A stretch of DNA of 64,000 nucleotides, taken from assembly GCA_011032825.1 (NCBI GenBank), contig JAADJZ010000007.1:1302001-1366000 (forward strand), written 5' to 3'. Numbering within the stretch: the stretch's first letter is position 1; each line of letters begins with the position of its first letter. Below the pieces are notes generated by a model. That model did not search any database and was not told the DNA's origin. It saw only the letters and a list, made by a program, of their open reading frames with translations. This DNA is from Massariosphaeria phaeospora (lineage: Eukaryota; Ascomycota; Dothideomycetes; Pleosporales). The position numbers were made by a program, and so were the translations under genes. Shown in pieces: positions 46,894-59,919 of the stretch.

Positions 46894-48614
46894 TGCGAAG
46901 ATACTAAAGTGTTACAACGTCGCGTGCAGCTACTGTAAACAATTAACAAAAGCTTAACTTATAGCAAAAGTAAAAGCTTGTGCGATATATTAAACAACTT
47001 ACAAAAAAATATATACATTCTACAAAAGAAATAATACAAAATTTTGCATTAACAATAGCTAAAGAGCTAGTTAGCAAAAGCTAGGTTACTTGCTTTATTA
47101 AATAACATAGCATTTATTTTATATTACAATAAATAGTTAGCATAAACAGCAATTGCTACAAAGCTAATTTAGAGAATAAATATTACTTCTAATTTTATCT
47201 TCTACATAGCAAGATTGAGCAATATTAAATAAATTCTCGTTATACCTACAATATAAACGAGAAAAGCTTTTTAATTAGCATTATTAGTAGATTAAAGAGA
47301 ATATTTAGTAGACAAATGTAAAAAAAGAAAAAAGTTAAAGCATTAATTTAGAATAGAAATTGTGCATAGATTACGCTTCTAGCATGTATATACGCTAATA
47401 AATCTACTTTGCTTCTAAGCTTTATCTATAAAGCTGCTAACAAAGGCATTTAATTAAGCTAGGTAAATAATATCTAGGCAAGAGAACACTTAGTATTTAT
47501 TACTTTATTACTTTCTAGCTAGACGAACAACGATATTAAACTTGCTTAGCTTAAGCAAGTATTTAATTGCTATACAAAAAAGAAACTTAACAATTTTATT
47601 AACTTTTAATTCTACATAGCTACGAATTCTATATTACTATAGATTTTATTAACTACTGTAATTAAAACAAGATTTTTTTTGCTATTCTACTTTTTTATTT
47701 AACTTATACGCTTTAGCTACTTGATGTAGTAATATTCAAGCTTCTATCAACTACCTACTTAGTAGAACTATCAAACTACTTTTAAACAAGCTAAGGTTTT
47801 TTTTTATTACTAAAAGCAACTTTTTTCTACTATTCTAGAAAGCGTAGGAAACTTCTTTTAAGAAATCAACAATTCTTAGCTCTTTTAGAGCAACAGGCAT
47901 ATTACTTTCTAATTCTAATTCTATTCTTAATAGATTTACTAAAACTTAAGAATTAAAAGAAAACTCTATATTATTACTTAGCAATTATAATTAAAAAAAG
48001 ATAAATAAGCTTGTACGCTTTGTAGTAAGCAATTAGAGCAGTAAAAATACATAAAAGTTTCGTTAATCGCTTTACTACCTATTTGTTTAAAATAACTTAA
48101 TTAACTATAAAATAAATAGGCTTAAGCAGGCTCTATCTATTAAGAAAAAGCGTAAAAAGAAAAGCAAAGCTTTAGACTTTCAACAGCGCTAGGAGTATTA
48201 TAGTAGAGCTATTTTCTAGTTACTAAAGAAAGTAAAGAAAGCACGTGTTCGTTAGTTAATTAAAGAGTTAAAAAATTAGAAATAGCAACTTTAAAAAGCA
48301 AAGACAGCAGAGCTAAGAATAGCAGCTAAGCTGTACAAAAAGAAAATTGCAAAGAAAAAGCGTGTAGCGCAGAAAGCAGCTAAGGTAGCAAAGAAAAAAG
48401 AAATAGCAAAAAAAGCAGCAAAGCGCGCTTGCTAAAAGAAAAAGAAATAGTAGAAAAAGCAGCAAAGCGCGCTTGCTAAAAGAAAACTCGCGACGCTACA
48501 AAAGCTCTACAATTTTTATAAAAAAGTAAAAAAAAAGCTTTGTAGCTATTTTTACAAAGCAAAAAGCGTTACAAACGCAGCGTTAATACTAGAAATACTA
48601 CAAAAGCTTTAAAG

Positions 48615-48902
48615 TGTAATAAGCTAGAAGCCTAATAAAAAGCTTCGGTCGTAGAACTTTAGTAGCTGTTAACGCTGTACGTAACAGCTTCGACGATACT
48701 TAAAAAAGCCTCGCTAGTTTCTAGTTTATAAAGGCTTTGCGGTATTGAGTTTTTACATAGCTTCTAAAAGCGCTTCGTAGGTGCTTTAAAAGCTAACTAA
48801 CTATAAAGTATATAAAGCTTTTCTATCTGCGTTGTAGATAAACTCTATTAAATTTATTAAATTCTCTATCTAGAACCTGCTTTCCTAGGCAATTCTTTTT
48901 TA
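48615..48902 (+). repeat. LTR of G2 (5' LTR)
   Basis: 288 bp, TGTAATAAGCTAG start, direct repeat of 63478-63765. Confidence 0.92.
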
Positions 48903-49989
48903 TTTAAATTTAATTAATTTCTACGCAGTAAAGATCGTAAGATTTTTAAAAAGTACAATACTTTTAGAAGTTAAAAGCAACTTCTAAAAGACTCTACGAC
49001 GCAGCGAAAAAAGTTTTTAAAACTAAATTGCTATAATAAACAGCATTTAGAATAAGTATATCTAGATACTAGTTGTAAAAGCTCGCAGGCTAGAAAGCAA
49101 AAGCCAAAGTAGCAAAGCAATTAAAAAAGCTCTACAAAAGCTAATAAACAATAACAAACTTAATTTAGAAACTTAAAAGATTTGTCTTAATGTAGTAGAA
49201 GCTACATATACGAAAATATTCGTTGCAAAACTCGTAATAAAACTACTTAAAAGAGTAACAAACGATTAGCTACTAGCAGCGAAGCTAGTTCTCGCAGAAC
49301 CTTTGAATTCTAAGCAGCTAGTTAATAACGAAAGTGCAAGAGTTTAGGCACTTATCGAAATACTGCAAAATTAAGTTTAGATTTTTTAGGAAAAAAAAAG
49401 AGCTGCGCTAGCAACACCGCCAACTCTCTTTAGTATTTCAAAAGCTTTTACGCTAATTACAAAGCGCAACAAAATGCCTAACCTAGCCTAGTTCAACAAA
49501 ACAAAGTTAAACTATAGATAGTTTAAAGTCTAGGTAGAAAACAAAATGCTTAATAACAAGAATCTAATTAAGAACTTATGCGGCTATATCTACAACTGCT
49601 TAACAAAGCAAGTAGCTACTACTAAACTCGCTTAGTATTAAGAATACTATAACAAAATAGCAAAAAAGTTTTAAAAGTACTTTAACAAGCACTACTAAAA
49701 CTACATGCAAGCGCAAAAAGCGCTTAACTAACTTTTTGCTTTTAGGCAGAAGAAAATGTTTTTTTAAAAGTACAATAAAAAATTTATGCGTCTTGCGTAC
49801 GATGCAAAAATAACAAGCAACGTAGCTACATTAAAGAACTAGTACAAAGCAAAGCTTTGCGCTAATCTACAAAACAAAATAGTTAGCGTTATTATTTCTC
49901 TAGCATAGCAACTTTAGAACTTAATAAAACAAGTTACCTAGATTAAAGAAAACCTAAACTGCGCGAAAGCAAACAACTAGTAGCAAATA

Positions 49990-50382
49990 TAAGCTAGTAA
50001 ATAGGTAGAGGTTGAGTTAGAGTTGAGTTAGCTTACGTTAAACTCTAACTTAACTTTAGCTTTAACTTACGCTAGTTACTAAGCAGCTTAAGTTAAAGTT
50101 AAGTTAAAGTAATTAAAGCTTAAAGTTGTAGTTGAGTTTTACATAATATTTACAATTTATATTAATATTAAGTTTTTTATGTATATTTATTACATTTACT
50201 TATTACAGTTTTTTAACTATTTAAGTAACTTTAACTTAACTTTTAACTTAGAGCTTTAACTACTCTAACTTAACTTCTACCTACGCTAGGTTAATTCTAA
50301 CTTAATTTTAACCTAAAGTCTGTGCGACCTATAACTCAACTTATACCTATTAATAAGTACTCTCTACTTATTCGCTAGCGTA
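49990..50382 (+). mobile_element. MITE-6, 393 bp, in G2
   Basis: Target duplication AGCAAATA at 49982-49989 and 50383-50390. Confidence 0.95.
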
Positions 50383-50462
50383 AGCAAATAGTACTAAATT
50401 AATTAATAAGCGACACGAAAGCTATAGACTAGAAGCTAACAACTAAAGCTACTACCTAGGCA

Positions 50463-50855
50463 TACGCTAGCGAATAAGTAGAAAGTATCTATTAATAGGT
50501 ATAAGTTGAGTTATAAGTTGCATAAATTTTAAGTTAAAATTAAGTTAGAGTTAACCTAGCGTAGGTAGAAGTTAAGTTAGAGTAGTTAAAGCTCTAAGTT
50601 AAAAGTTAAGTTAGAGTTACCTAAATAGTTAAAAAACTATAATAAATAAATGTAATAAATATATATAGAAAATTTAATTTTAATATAAGTTGTAAATATT
50701 ATGTAAGACTTAACTACAACTTTAAGCTTTAACTACTTTAACTTAACTTCAACTTAAGCTGCTTAGTAACTAGCGCAAGTTAAAGCTAAAATTAAGTTAG
50801 AGTCTAACGTAAGCTAACTTAACTTTAACTTAACTTCTACTTATTTACTAGCTTA
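50463..50855 (-). mobile_element. MITE-7, 393 bp, in G2, reverse
   Basis: Target duplication CCTAGGCA at 50455-50462 and 50856-50863. Opposite orientation to MITE-6, only 80 bp away. Confidence 0.95.
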
Positions 50856-51591
50856 CCTAGGCAGTTCGCGCGGCTACTAATAATTACGCTAGCAAATAAG
50901 TAGAGAGTACTTATTAATAAGTATAGGTTAAGTTATAAGTTGCACAAACCTTAGGTTAAAGTTAAGTTATAGTTACTCTAGCGTAGGTAGAAGTTAAGTT
51001 AGAGTTATTAAAGCGTTAAGTTATAGTTTAGTTAAAGTAATTAAAGCTTAGAGTTAGAGTTAAGTTAAAAGTTATATTTAAGTTATAAAGTTATGTGTTA
51101 GCTTAAAGAGTTGCTAAAGTTTAAAAAGTTATTACAGCTAGTTATTACATTTAAGAACGCGCAAATTGTATTTACGAAGTTTTGTTATTACAGCTACTAT
51201 TTACGTACAAAGACACAAGTAGAGTAAAAAAAGTTGTATTACTACAGATATCAATTACAGTAGCGTAAAAGTTAAGCGCGCTTTTGTAGCAAAAGTAGCA
51301 AATTCTCTTTTTCTAAATTATTATTTAACAGAGTTATTCTTGATTGTAAAGGCTTAAAGGTAGGCCTAGATGTAAGCCTAGATAACAAGCTAAGTATAAG
51401 CTTAAGTATTAGCCTAAGTGTTAACCTAGATAACGAGCTAAGTGTAAGCGTAGATGTAGGCCTAAGAGTAAAGTTTACATACTACGCTTAAAGGTTAAGT
51501 AAGTTCTTAACTTTGTTACATAGTAGTTTCTTATTATCTGCTTTTGTAGACTAAAGAACGCTGTTCTATCCTTTCTTTTAAGCAATACAGT

Positions 51592-54122
51592 TTTTTAATA
51601 TTATAATCTACTAAATTGTTTAAGCAGCAAGTTGGTGCTTTTTATTGCTAATAACATTTTTAGCAACGTTAAATTTGCGCTTGACTCTAACCTAGGCAAT
51701 TTGTACTGCAAGTACATCTTTTGCAACTTGTAATAAGCGTAGATACGTTTTTTTATTTACTTGCTACTATTTAAGAATATTAAAAGAAGTACTAGCGCGT
51801 ACGTAAGCAATGCTTAGATAAGCTTTCTTTTCTTAGCGAGTTAAGCTTTTTCTTTTTTTTATTTTGTTTAGGTTAATAGATGAAAAACTGCTTGGCAGCA
51901 ACTAAAGCAAAAGCTTTAGTTTCTAAAACTATTTACTACTCTAAAGTTTAGTTGTATAAAACAAAGAAATAAAAGTAAAAGCAAAGCGAGTATCGTTGTT
52001 ATAGCAATTAAAGTAATTAAAAAACTCTTTGCAGTAAGTGTGCTTGTTTTGATTATTTTAAGTTTTGTTTTAAACGCGTAGTTAGCATATAACTATAATA
52101 AGTAACTGTAATAACTATACCTCGTACGCCGTAAGCTTTTAGCTAGAGTCTAAAATAGTAGCACAATTAAATAAAAACTTTTGTTTATTGCTAGTCTTTT
52201 TATAATACTTGCTAAGTTTAGCTTTTTTTTTATCTACAGCAGCTCGTACAACTGTAGGCTACTTAAAAGTATTTTAATTTTTTATATTGTCGTCAAGTTT
52301 GTTTTGCATACTATTTAAAAAGTTAAAAAAATAGTTGTACATAAGCTAGATATACTAGACTTGTAGCTTATAGTTTTTACTTAAAAAGTTTGTTGCGTTT
52401 TTAAAGTTTTTAAGCATATTAGTAATTAACTTTAAGTAGTGCTATTTGTCTAGTGTTAATTTTAGTTGCTTAAAGTCGCAGAAGTTTACTTTTGCTATAT
52501 TTTTATTATTTAGAATACTGCTTGCACTAATTGTTATCTTAAGTGCAATCTCTTTTACTAGCTATTTGTTAATAAATTTTTAGATTTTAAGTGCGCGCTT
52601 GCACATATTGTAAGTTAAATTCTATTATGTTTTAACGTCGCAGATAATAGATATCTGTTGTTTTAGTAGTAAGTGTAGTTGCGTAGCAATAAACTGCTTG
52701 TATTGTTAAAACAACAAATTAATTGCTATGCAGATAGCTCAAAGCTAGGTGTGTATTAGGCTATAATAAAAGTATGTAATAACGCACTATATACTTTGCA
52801 AAAAAAGTTTAAAACAAAAATATTTGCTTGCACGTTGCTTAAATAGCGTCTTTGTAATATTTTTTTTAGTTTAACGTTAGCACTTACTAATGCTGCAAGC
52901 TTAAAGTGTAAAATAATATTTTAAACAACAAAGTTAATAATATAAGCAAGACACAAAATTAAGTTTTTTAATAAGCTTTAAAGTATGTTCTTTGCTTTTA
53001 GTTGCTGTTTAATAACACAACTAAGCGTTTTGTTTTTTTTAGCATTATTCGCAGTAATTGCTAAAAAGCGTAATTTAATGCTAGTGTTTAAGAGTACTTG
53101 CAGTATATTAGCAGCTGCAGCAGCACTAGTATGTCTTTCGCGTAGAAAAACAAAATTTAGCAACTTCTTTTAAAGCTGCTAGTTGTAGTTAACGTAGTAT
53201 TCTTTAACTACAAGAAAACTAAAATAATTAGAAGCAAACTACTTATTTATCGCAATTAAGATCTTAGTTAACTAGCTAATGTTATTAAAAAGTAATGCTT
53301 TAGCTTTTTCAAATCGTTTATAGAACATTCTTTAAAATTTGAATTAGCTAATACTTAAAATATTAGGTTAAAGAAATTAAAAAAATTGCTAAAATAAAAG
53401 CTGCTTAATTGTTTAAAAAAACTAGTTGCTATATATAACTACTTGTACTAGTTCCTATTTAAAGGCCTAAGTTAAATATAGTAGTACAATAGTAGTAAAT
53501 TAAAGTTAACGTAGTGCTAGCTGTAGACGAGGTTAAGAGTAAACAAAAGTAAGCGTTCTTTAGTAAGTCTTAGATTTAAAGTAGTTAAGTAAGTGTTTAG
53601 TTTTAATAGTTTTAACTGCTAGGTGCTAAAGAGCAAAGCTGCAATTATAGCAGAATACGTAGAAGTAGCTATTACTAGAATTAGCAGCTTTTTCAAACTG
53701 TAGCTATACTTAACTAGTGCGTACAGCAGAGTTTTATCGCGAATTTGCTATTTCTAGGTTTAGAGCCTACTTAGTAGAACTCTACTACATTTTCTACGCA
53801 GTTACTACTACTTTTTGTTCTGTATTATTTTTAATATGCGTAAAAAAGTATTTTACTAGATGTAGTTTATTCTTTTCTCTCTTTTAAACAAATTGCTTAG
53901 CGTTGAATTTAAATAAACGAACAAGTAGCAAAAGTTTTGCTATATTTATAACAAAAGGTATAGTACAAAAGCGCAGGTACTGTAATAATAAACTGTAATA
54001 ATTAGTGTTAAAGTAGACTAAAAATAGAAAACAAGTACATTGCTAAAAAAAAACACGCAAATTGTTAAAAGAAAACAGAACATGCTTTTTTGCTTGCAAA
54101 ATATTGCTAACGTCCAAGCGCA
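51592..54122 (-). pseudogene. hAT transposase of hAT2, RIP-degraded
   Basis: Collinear with the hAT1 transposase. The stretch 53163-52978 retains HTSAAAAANILQVL, but the catalytic block reads LAITANNAKKNKTL: the Asp of hAT1 is Asn (codon 53047-53049), a G-to-A change that fits RIP. Many stops. Confidence 0.8.
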
Positions 54123-54321
54123 AAGGCTAAGGCAGTAATGCAACTAAAATTAAGGCTAAAATTAAAGCTGCAGTAGTAGCGCTTTAATTTTACAATTCTA
54201 ATTAAGTTATACTTGCTAATTTGTTAATCGCAATGTTATGCACGTTTTAGGCTGCGTTATAGATAGTAGATACTAGCTGTATTTATGCTAGCAACGTTTT
54301 AATTTACATAAAAAAGTAAAG

Positions 54322-55643
54322 AGCCTTAGGTTTACGCTTTTTCATAAGCGTTACTATCGTTAGAAAAACTTTTTTAATCTAAATACTTTACTAACTTAGT
54401 TTGCTCTACTACTTTAGTCTGCTCTACTACTTTATCCACTACTTTATCCTACTTTTTATTTTTATCTTTATTTTTAACTTTTTTTTAATTTTTACTAGAG
54501 AACTCGTTTGCTTCTGCTAACGCTTTCTTTTACTAATTTTTTATTTTATATTCGTCTTTACACTTATTATAAAACGCATTAATTTTTAAGTTGCTACTTG
54601 CTTTTTCTTTATACTTATTAATTATAGGCACTAGAATATACAAGCTGTTGATATTTTTATAAGCATCGTTGCTGTTAACGCGTAGTTCAAAAAAAAGCGT
54701 AGGCTTGCGTAGGCTAGTGCAGTTAGTATAGGTATATAATAAACTACTATAATAACTTACTTTTAGTTTTTAGCAGTTACTAGTGTTAGATTCTCTAGAG
54801 TTAACGTTTTTACAAACTTTTGCTAATTCATTTTAGCTTTCTCGTTTTTAAACGAATTATTTTTTAACTTAGCTAATCTATCTAAGTAGATACGTTGCAT
54901 AATTCTATTAGTAGCCTCGCTAGCGCCAAATATTCGCGACATTAGCTAATTCTTAATCTTTTTTTTGTTTTCTAGTGCTTTGGCAATTTGTTCAAGAATG
55001 TTTCTGTGCTGTTAAAAGTTAATATTGTAATAAATACAAGCCTACTTTTTATAGGCAAAGCTAAGTTTTACTTGAAACTACTTAACTACGTATTGTAAGT
55101 ACAATAACGTAATAAACTAATGTAATAACTTACTGCTTTTTTATGCGCGGTAGCGTTGCTTATTTAGAAGCTTAAGTTTAGTTGCTAACTGCTTTTTCTA
55201 GTCGTGCGTAGACAACGTAGTAAACTTTTTCTTCGCCTTAAGCTTTTTTTTAAGCTAGTATTTTGCTTGCTAATTTTTTGCACTAGCATTTGCAATAGCT
55301 TTTCTTTTAGCACTTAAGTAAGCTGTTTAATCTCTCTAAGCAGTTGCGCAGGCAGTATTGCTTAATTAACTTTTAAACAGTAGCTTGTAATGTGTAGAGC
55401 GCTTTTTTCGTAATTTAACGCAACTGCAATTTGCTAGTACGCTAAGAACTTTGTGCTTTTTAAACTTAAAGCTCTAAGTTTGTTAGTAAATGCTGTAATA
55501 AACTTTTATAATAATTGCATTTGTAAGCGCTTTCTACTTTGCTAGCTTAAACCTAGTTAAAACTTTAATCTCGTAAAGTAGAAGCAACTTATTATTAAGC
55601 TTGTAGTTTATCTTGTTGTTAAGCTTTTGCTTAATTGCGGCTA
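54322..55643 (-). pseudogene. hAT2 copy of the unassigned hAT gene
   Basis: Collinear with 28,600-29,921 of hAT1, with more RIP stops. The start region at about 55,643 has ATT-like change of the ATG context. Function unknown. Confidence 0.5.
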
Positions 55644-55939
55644 TTGTATTTGTAATAAATGTAGGTAATAATAAAGCTAGTTGTAGTACGTAGGTAGGTA
55701 GAGGTAGAAAGTAGAGTAGTAGAAAGTTAAGTAGCGAATTTACAAGCTAGATTCTGTGTAGAGTAGCTTGTGCGCTGCTGCAAAAGCTACAGCTTTAGCT
55801 AGCGCTTTGCTGCTAGCTACTTAAAACACGCACCTTTGCTGCAGCTTTTGCAGCTTCTTTACCTACCGTAATTATTACAAATAATTATTACGACTTTCTA
55901 CTTTCTATACTACACTTACTACGCATTAATTTTTCTACG

Positions 55940-56492
55940 ATAGCTCGCACTAAGCAAACTAACTACTACTACTTTGCTACTAGCAGCAAGGTTTTGCGAA
56001 AGCTTTTCGCAGCAAAAGTAGCTCGCAAATCTAGCAATTTGTACAAGAATAAAAAGAAACTAACAATAAGTAGTATAAAGAAGCTTTATTACTAAAAGCA
56101 AAAAAGTAAGTTATTATAGCAGTTAATTGCAGCTTTGTTTTTAACAACATGCAGCTATTGCGTTGCGCGAAATTTAACAATACTAAAAATCAACTAAGCT
56201 TTTTATGCGCAAACTGCTATTTAGTCGGCTAGTTTGCAAAATTGCGCAAAAGTTTAAGCCTAATCTACGCTTTTAAGCTAGTGCAATTAAGGCTATACAA
56301 AAAGTAACAAAGGCTTTTTTAATTAGCATTTTTAAAGGTATAGCTTTCTACTTGTTGCTAAGTGCAAAGCTAACTTTAATAGATACTAATATTAACGCTA
56401 TACACGCGAAACGAGTAACAATTAACACAAGAAACATAAATCTAGCACAAAGATACTACAAGAAGTATAAAGAGAGTTTGTAGCAAACGTAA
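55940..56492 (+). pseudogene. Histone H3-like gene of hAT2, RIP-inactivated
   Basis: Collinear with the hAT1 H3-like gene, same exon structure (about 55940-56105, 56155-56337, 56383-56492), same start-codon loss (ATA) and same stop position. It retains ARTKQT, ARKS (KATRKS in hAT1), [19 protein letters not shown] and [14 protein letters not shown]. It carries more stops and missense changes than copy 1. The unusual tail stretch after ARTKQT is also present, so it was ancestral to both copies. The neighbouring gene is divergent, as in hAT1. Confidence 0.88.
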
Positions 56493-57054
56493 AAGCTAAA
56501 GTTTAGTTGCTACTTGTTCTAGCGGTATAAAGCTATAATAATTCTAAATTTTTTAGCAATACCTAGCGTAGACGTTGCTTTGTACTTAGCTATTAAAATG
56601 CAACTAATTCTACGCTGTAATAACAATTTGTAATAAACTTAAGCAACTTGTACTTTGCTAACGTCGAAATACAATATGTAAACTCTAAATATAACAACTT
56701 AACTATAACTTAACTATAACCTAGAGCTTGTGCGAGATAACTTAACTTTAACCTAAAGTTTATGCAACTTAACTCAACTATAACTTTGTACTAGCGTTAA
56801 AAAATTAAGTATATAAGTAGAGTTGAGTTAGAGTTATAAAAAAAGCAACTTAACTTTAACTCAACCTCTACTCATTCGCTAGCCTATAACTAAGAATAAC
56901 AAATACGATATTATTCTAAAGCGCTTATAGATAAACAGAAGCTAGGTAACGCTAGCTTCGGCAAAGAAATTAATTTTCATCTATTCAACTAAAACACGCG
57001 TGCGAAGCTAGAAAAAAAAAAGCTTAAACAAAAGCTTTAGCAAGTGTTCGCAGC

Positions 57055-57447
57055 TAGGCTAGTAAATAGGTAGAAGTTAAGTTAGAGTTAAGTTAGCTTA
57101 CGTTAGACTTTAACTTAACTCTAGCTTTAACTTGCGCTAGTTACTAAGCAGCTTAAGTTAAAGTTAAGTTAAAGTAGTTAAAGCTTAAAGTTGTAGTTAA
57201 GTCTTACATAATATTTACAACTTATATTAAAATTAAGTTTTTTATGTATATTTATTACATTTATTTATTATAGTTTTTTAACTATTTAGGTAACTCTAAC
57301 TTAACTTTTAACTTAGAGCTTTGACTACTCTAACTTAACTTCTACCTACGCTAGATTAACTCTAACTTAACTTTAACTTAAAGTTTATGCGACTTATAAC
57401 TTAACCTATACCTATTAATAAGTACTTTCTACCTATTCGCTAGCGTA
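57055..57447 (+). mobile_element. MITE-8, 393 bp, in G2
   Basis: Target duplication TTCGCAGC at 57047-57054 and 57448-57455. Confidence 0.95.
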
Positions 57448-59919
57448 TTCGCAGCTGCGTTCGAAACAATAATATAGTAGTATAAGAAAAAAAACTTTAG
57501 CGTTAAGATTTTCGCTGCGTCTATAGCGAACATCTAGAAAGCTTTTTAAACTAAAGTAGTAGTTAACCTACGCCTAACGCTGCTTAACTAGATAAAAAAT
57601 TAGTATACAGCGTTTATATAGTCTAAGGCTAACAAATTATTCTCTTACTAAATCATAATAAACTACGGCATTAAACTAATTAAAAAGAATAAAAAAAAAG
57701 TAGAAGTTTTATAAAAACCTTTGTATAACATGTTTAAAAACAAACTGTTAGTTTTGCAAAAGCAGCTTACCGCGCATTTAAATCGCGAGTTTATTAAAGT
57801 AAGTTGCTTTTAGGCTAGAGCGCTAGTGTTGTTTGCAAAAAAACTTAGTAGAGAGCTACGCTTTTGCGTGAACTATTAGGCGCTCAACGCTATTACGAAA
57901 AAGAATTAATACTCGCTGCTCTTAATTTACAAAACTCTAAATTAGATTAGCTAAACTAAATAGTTTACTAAGCTAGATGTTATTTAGGCCTTTTACAAAG
58001 TCTAGATTGCTAAAGAAAACAAGTAGAAAATAGCTTTCTATACAAGATTTAGATTGTACGAATAGATAGTTTGCTTATTTAGCTTTGCTAACGCTTTAAG
58101 TACGTTCTAGCAATTTATTAACTATACTTTGCGTAATTACATTAACGTTAACGCTTTTGTATACTTAGATAATGTACTTATCTACTCTAAAAGTTCTTAA
58201 AAAAAACTACTAGCAACGTGTTAAAAAAGTTGTTAACAAGTTAAAAAAAGCAGAGTTACAACTTAATATCAAGAAATGCAAGTTTGAAGTAACTAAAACT
58301 AAATACTTTAGTTTTATTATCGAGGTAGGCAAAGGATTTAGCATAGATCTAGAAAAAGTTCGCGCAACTTTTAAATAAAAAGCTTTAGCTTTAGTTAAAA
58401 AAGTGCGAAACTTTGTTAGTTTTGCAAACTTTTACTAGCAGTTTATTTGCGCTTTTTTTGCAATTGTTTCTCTACTAATAGAGTTAATAAAAAAAAGCGT
58501 TAAATTTCGTTAAGAGCTTAAACAACAAAAAGCGTTTGACACGCTTAAAAAAAAATTTATATCTAAGCCGTTATTAGCTTATTTTAACTTTAATTTAGAA
58601 ACTGCTATCGAAGCGAACGCTTTAGAGATAGCTACTAAAAGAGCGCTTTTTTAAAAAGCAAAAAACAACTTGTAGCAAGCAGTAGCTTACTACTTTGCTA
58701 AAATGTTACTTGCAAAATCCAACTACACTATTTACAACAAGAAATTATTAGTAGTAATTAAATGCATTACTAAATAAAAAGCAAAGCTTAAAGTATACTA
58801 AAGATTATAGTTTACACTAATTACAAGAACTTTCTATACTTTACTATAGCAAAGTTACTAACAAAGCAACATGTTCGCTAGGCAAATATTTTTTTAAAAT
58901 ACAACCTAGAGTTTGTGTACTACTTTAGAGTAGCTAATAAAAAAGCAAACGCTTTTTTACAAAAAAAGCAGAATTTCTTTTAAAACTAAAACGATGTTTA
59001 GCTGAAAAGCTGTAAATTCTAACTTTTTAAACTAATTAGTGTGTTAAACGAGAATAACATTATAAAAAAAACTTTAAGCGTAATTCGCGCGTTCTCGCTT
59101 TACGGCACTTTAGTTCTAACGCTAAATATACTCGCTAGTAAGCTTAATGCTTTCTACAAAGTAGATATAGCAGAAGCTTTAAAGTAAAAAGTTTTTTTTT
59201 AGATTAAAAAAGTAGGCTTTAAAAAGCAAAATGCTGCGAGCTCTAAACAGAATGCTGCTAAACAGAAAAAAAATGCTAGCACAAAGAACAATTCTAAGAA
59301 TAATGCAAAAAAGCTGTTCTTAGATAAACTTTAGAATAGAGAAGTTTAAAAAAACAATTTGTACTAGAAAGCCTTAGAAGCCGTAAAAAAAAGCTAAACT
59401 AAAAAAAGTACTTGTAAGAAGTTTTTTTTAAGTTTCTAATTAAAAGCGTCTTTAGCAAACTACGCTGTCCAAAACAACGCGCTTTTTTATTAAAAAAAGA
59501 AATAAGTGCTGAAAACGTATTAACTGCGCACTAAATTAATTTCTAAAGCCTACGACTTGCTTATCGCAAGGCACTTTAGCAAAAAGAACACTTATAATAT
59601 TCTCAAGAGAAATTTCTTCTAGCTAGAGATAAGCTTGGATATTTGATAGTACATTGCTAACTGCGATGCATGTAAACGAGCAAAACTATAGTAGAAAATA
59701 AAAAGTAGTTTTCTTCGCTTACTTTTCGTTCTAGATAGAATTTAGAAAGAACTTTTTATAGACTTTATTACTAACCTACTAAAAAGCAAGAAGTACACGA
59801 ATTTGCTAGTAATTACAAATCGTAAACTAGCTTAGTAAAAATATAATCTTAATCTCTATAGCGAAAATTAACGCTGTTTTCGTAGCGAAAGTATTTACTA
59901 AAAAAGTAGTAGCCTACTA

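Larger units (their letters stand above)
50885..56886. mobile_element. hAT DNA transposon hAT2 (6,002 bp), second copy with H3-like gene
   Basis: Same termini and organisation as hAT1, more strongly RIP-altered. The flanks (CTAATAAT at left, TAACTAAG at right) do not match, and about 550 bp of G2 sequence present in G1 (35,021-35,569) is missing here. The counterpart of the transposase lies at about 54,122-51,592 on the minus strand, that of the unassigned gene at about 55,643-54,322. Confidence 0.9.
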
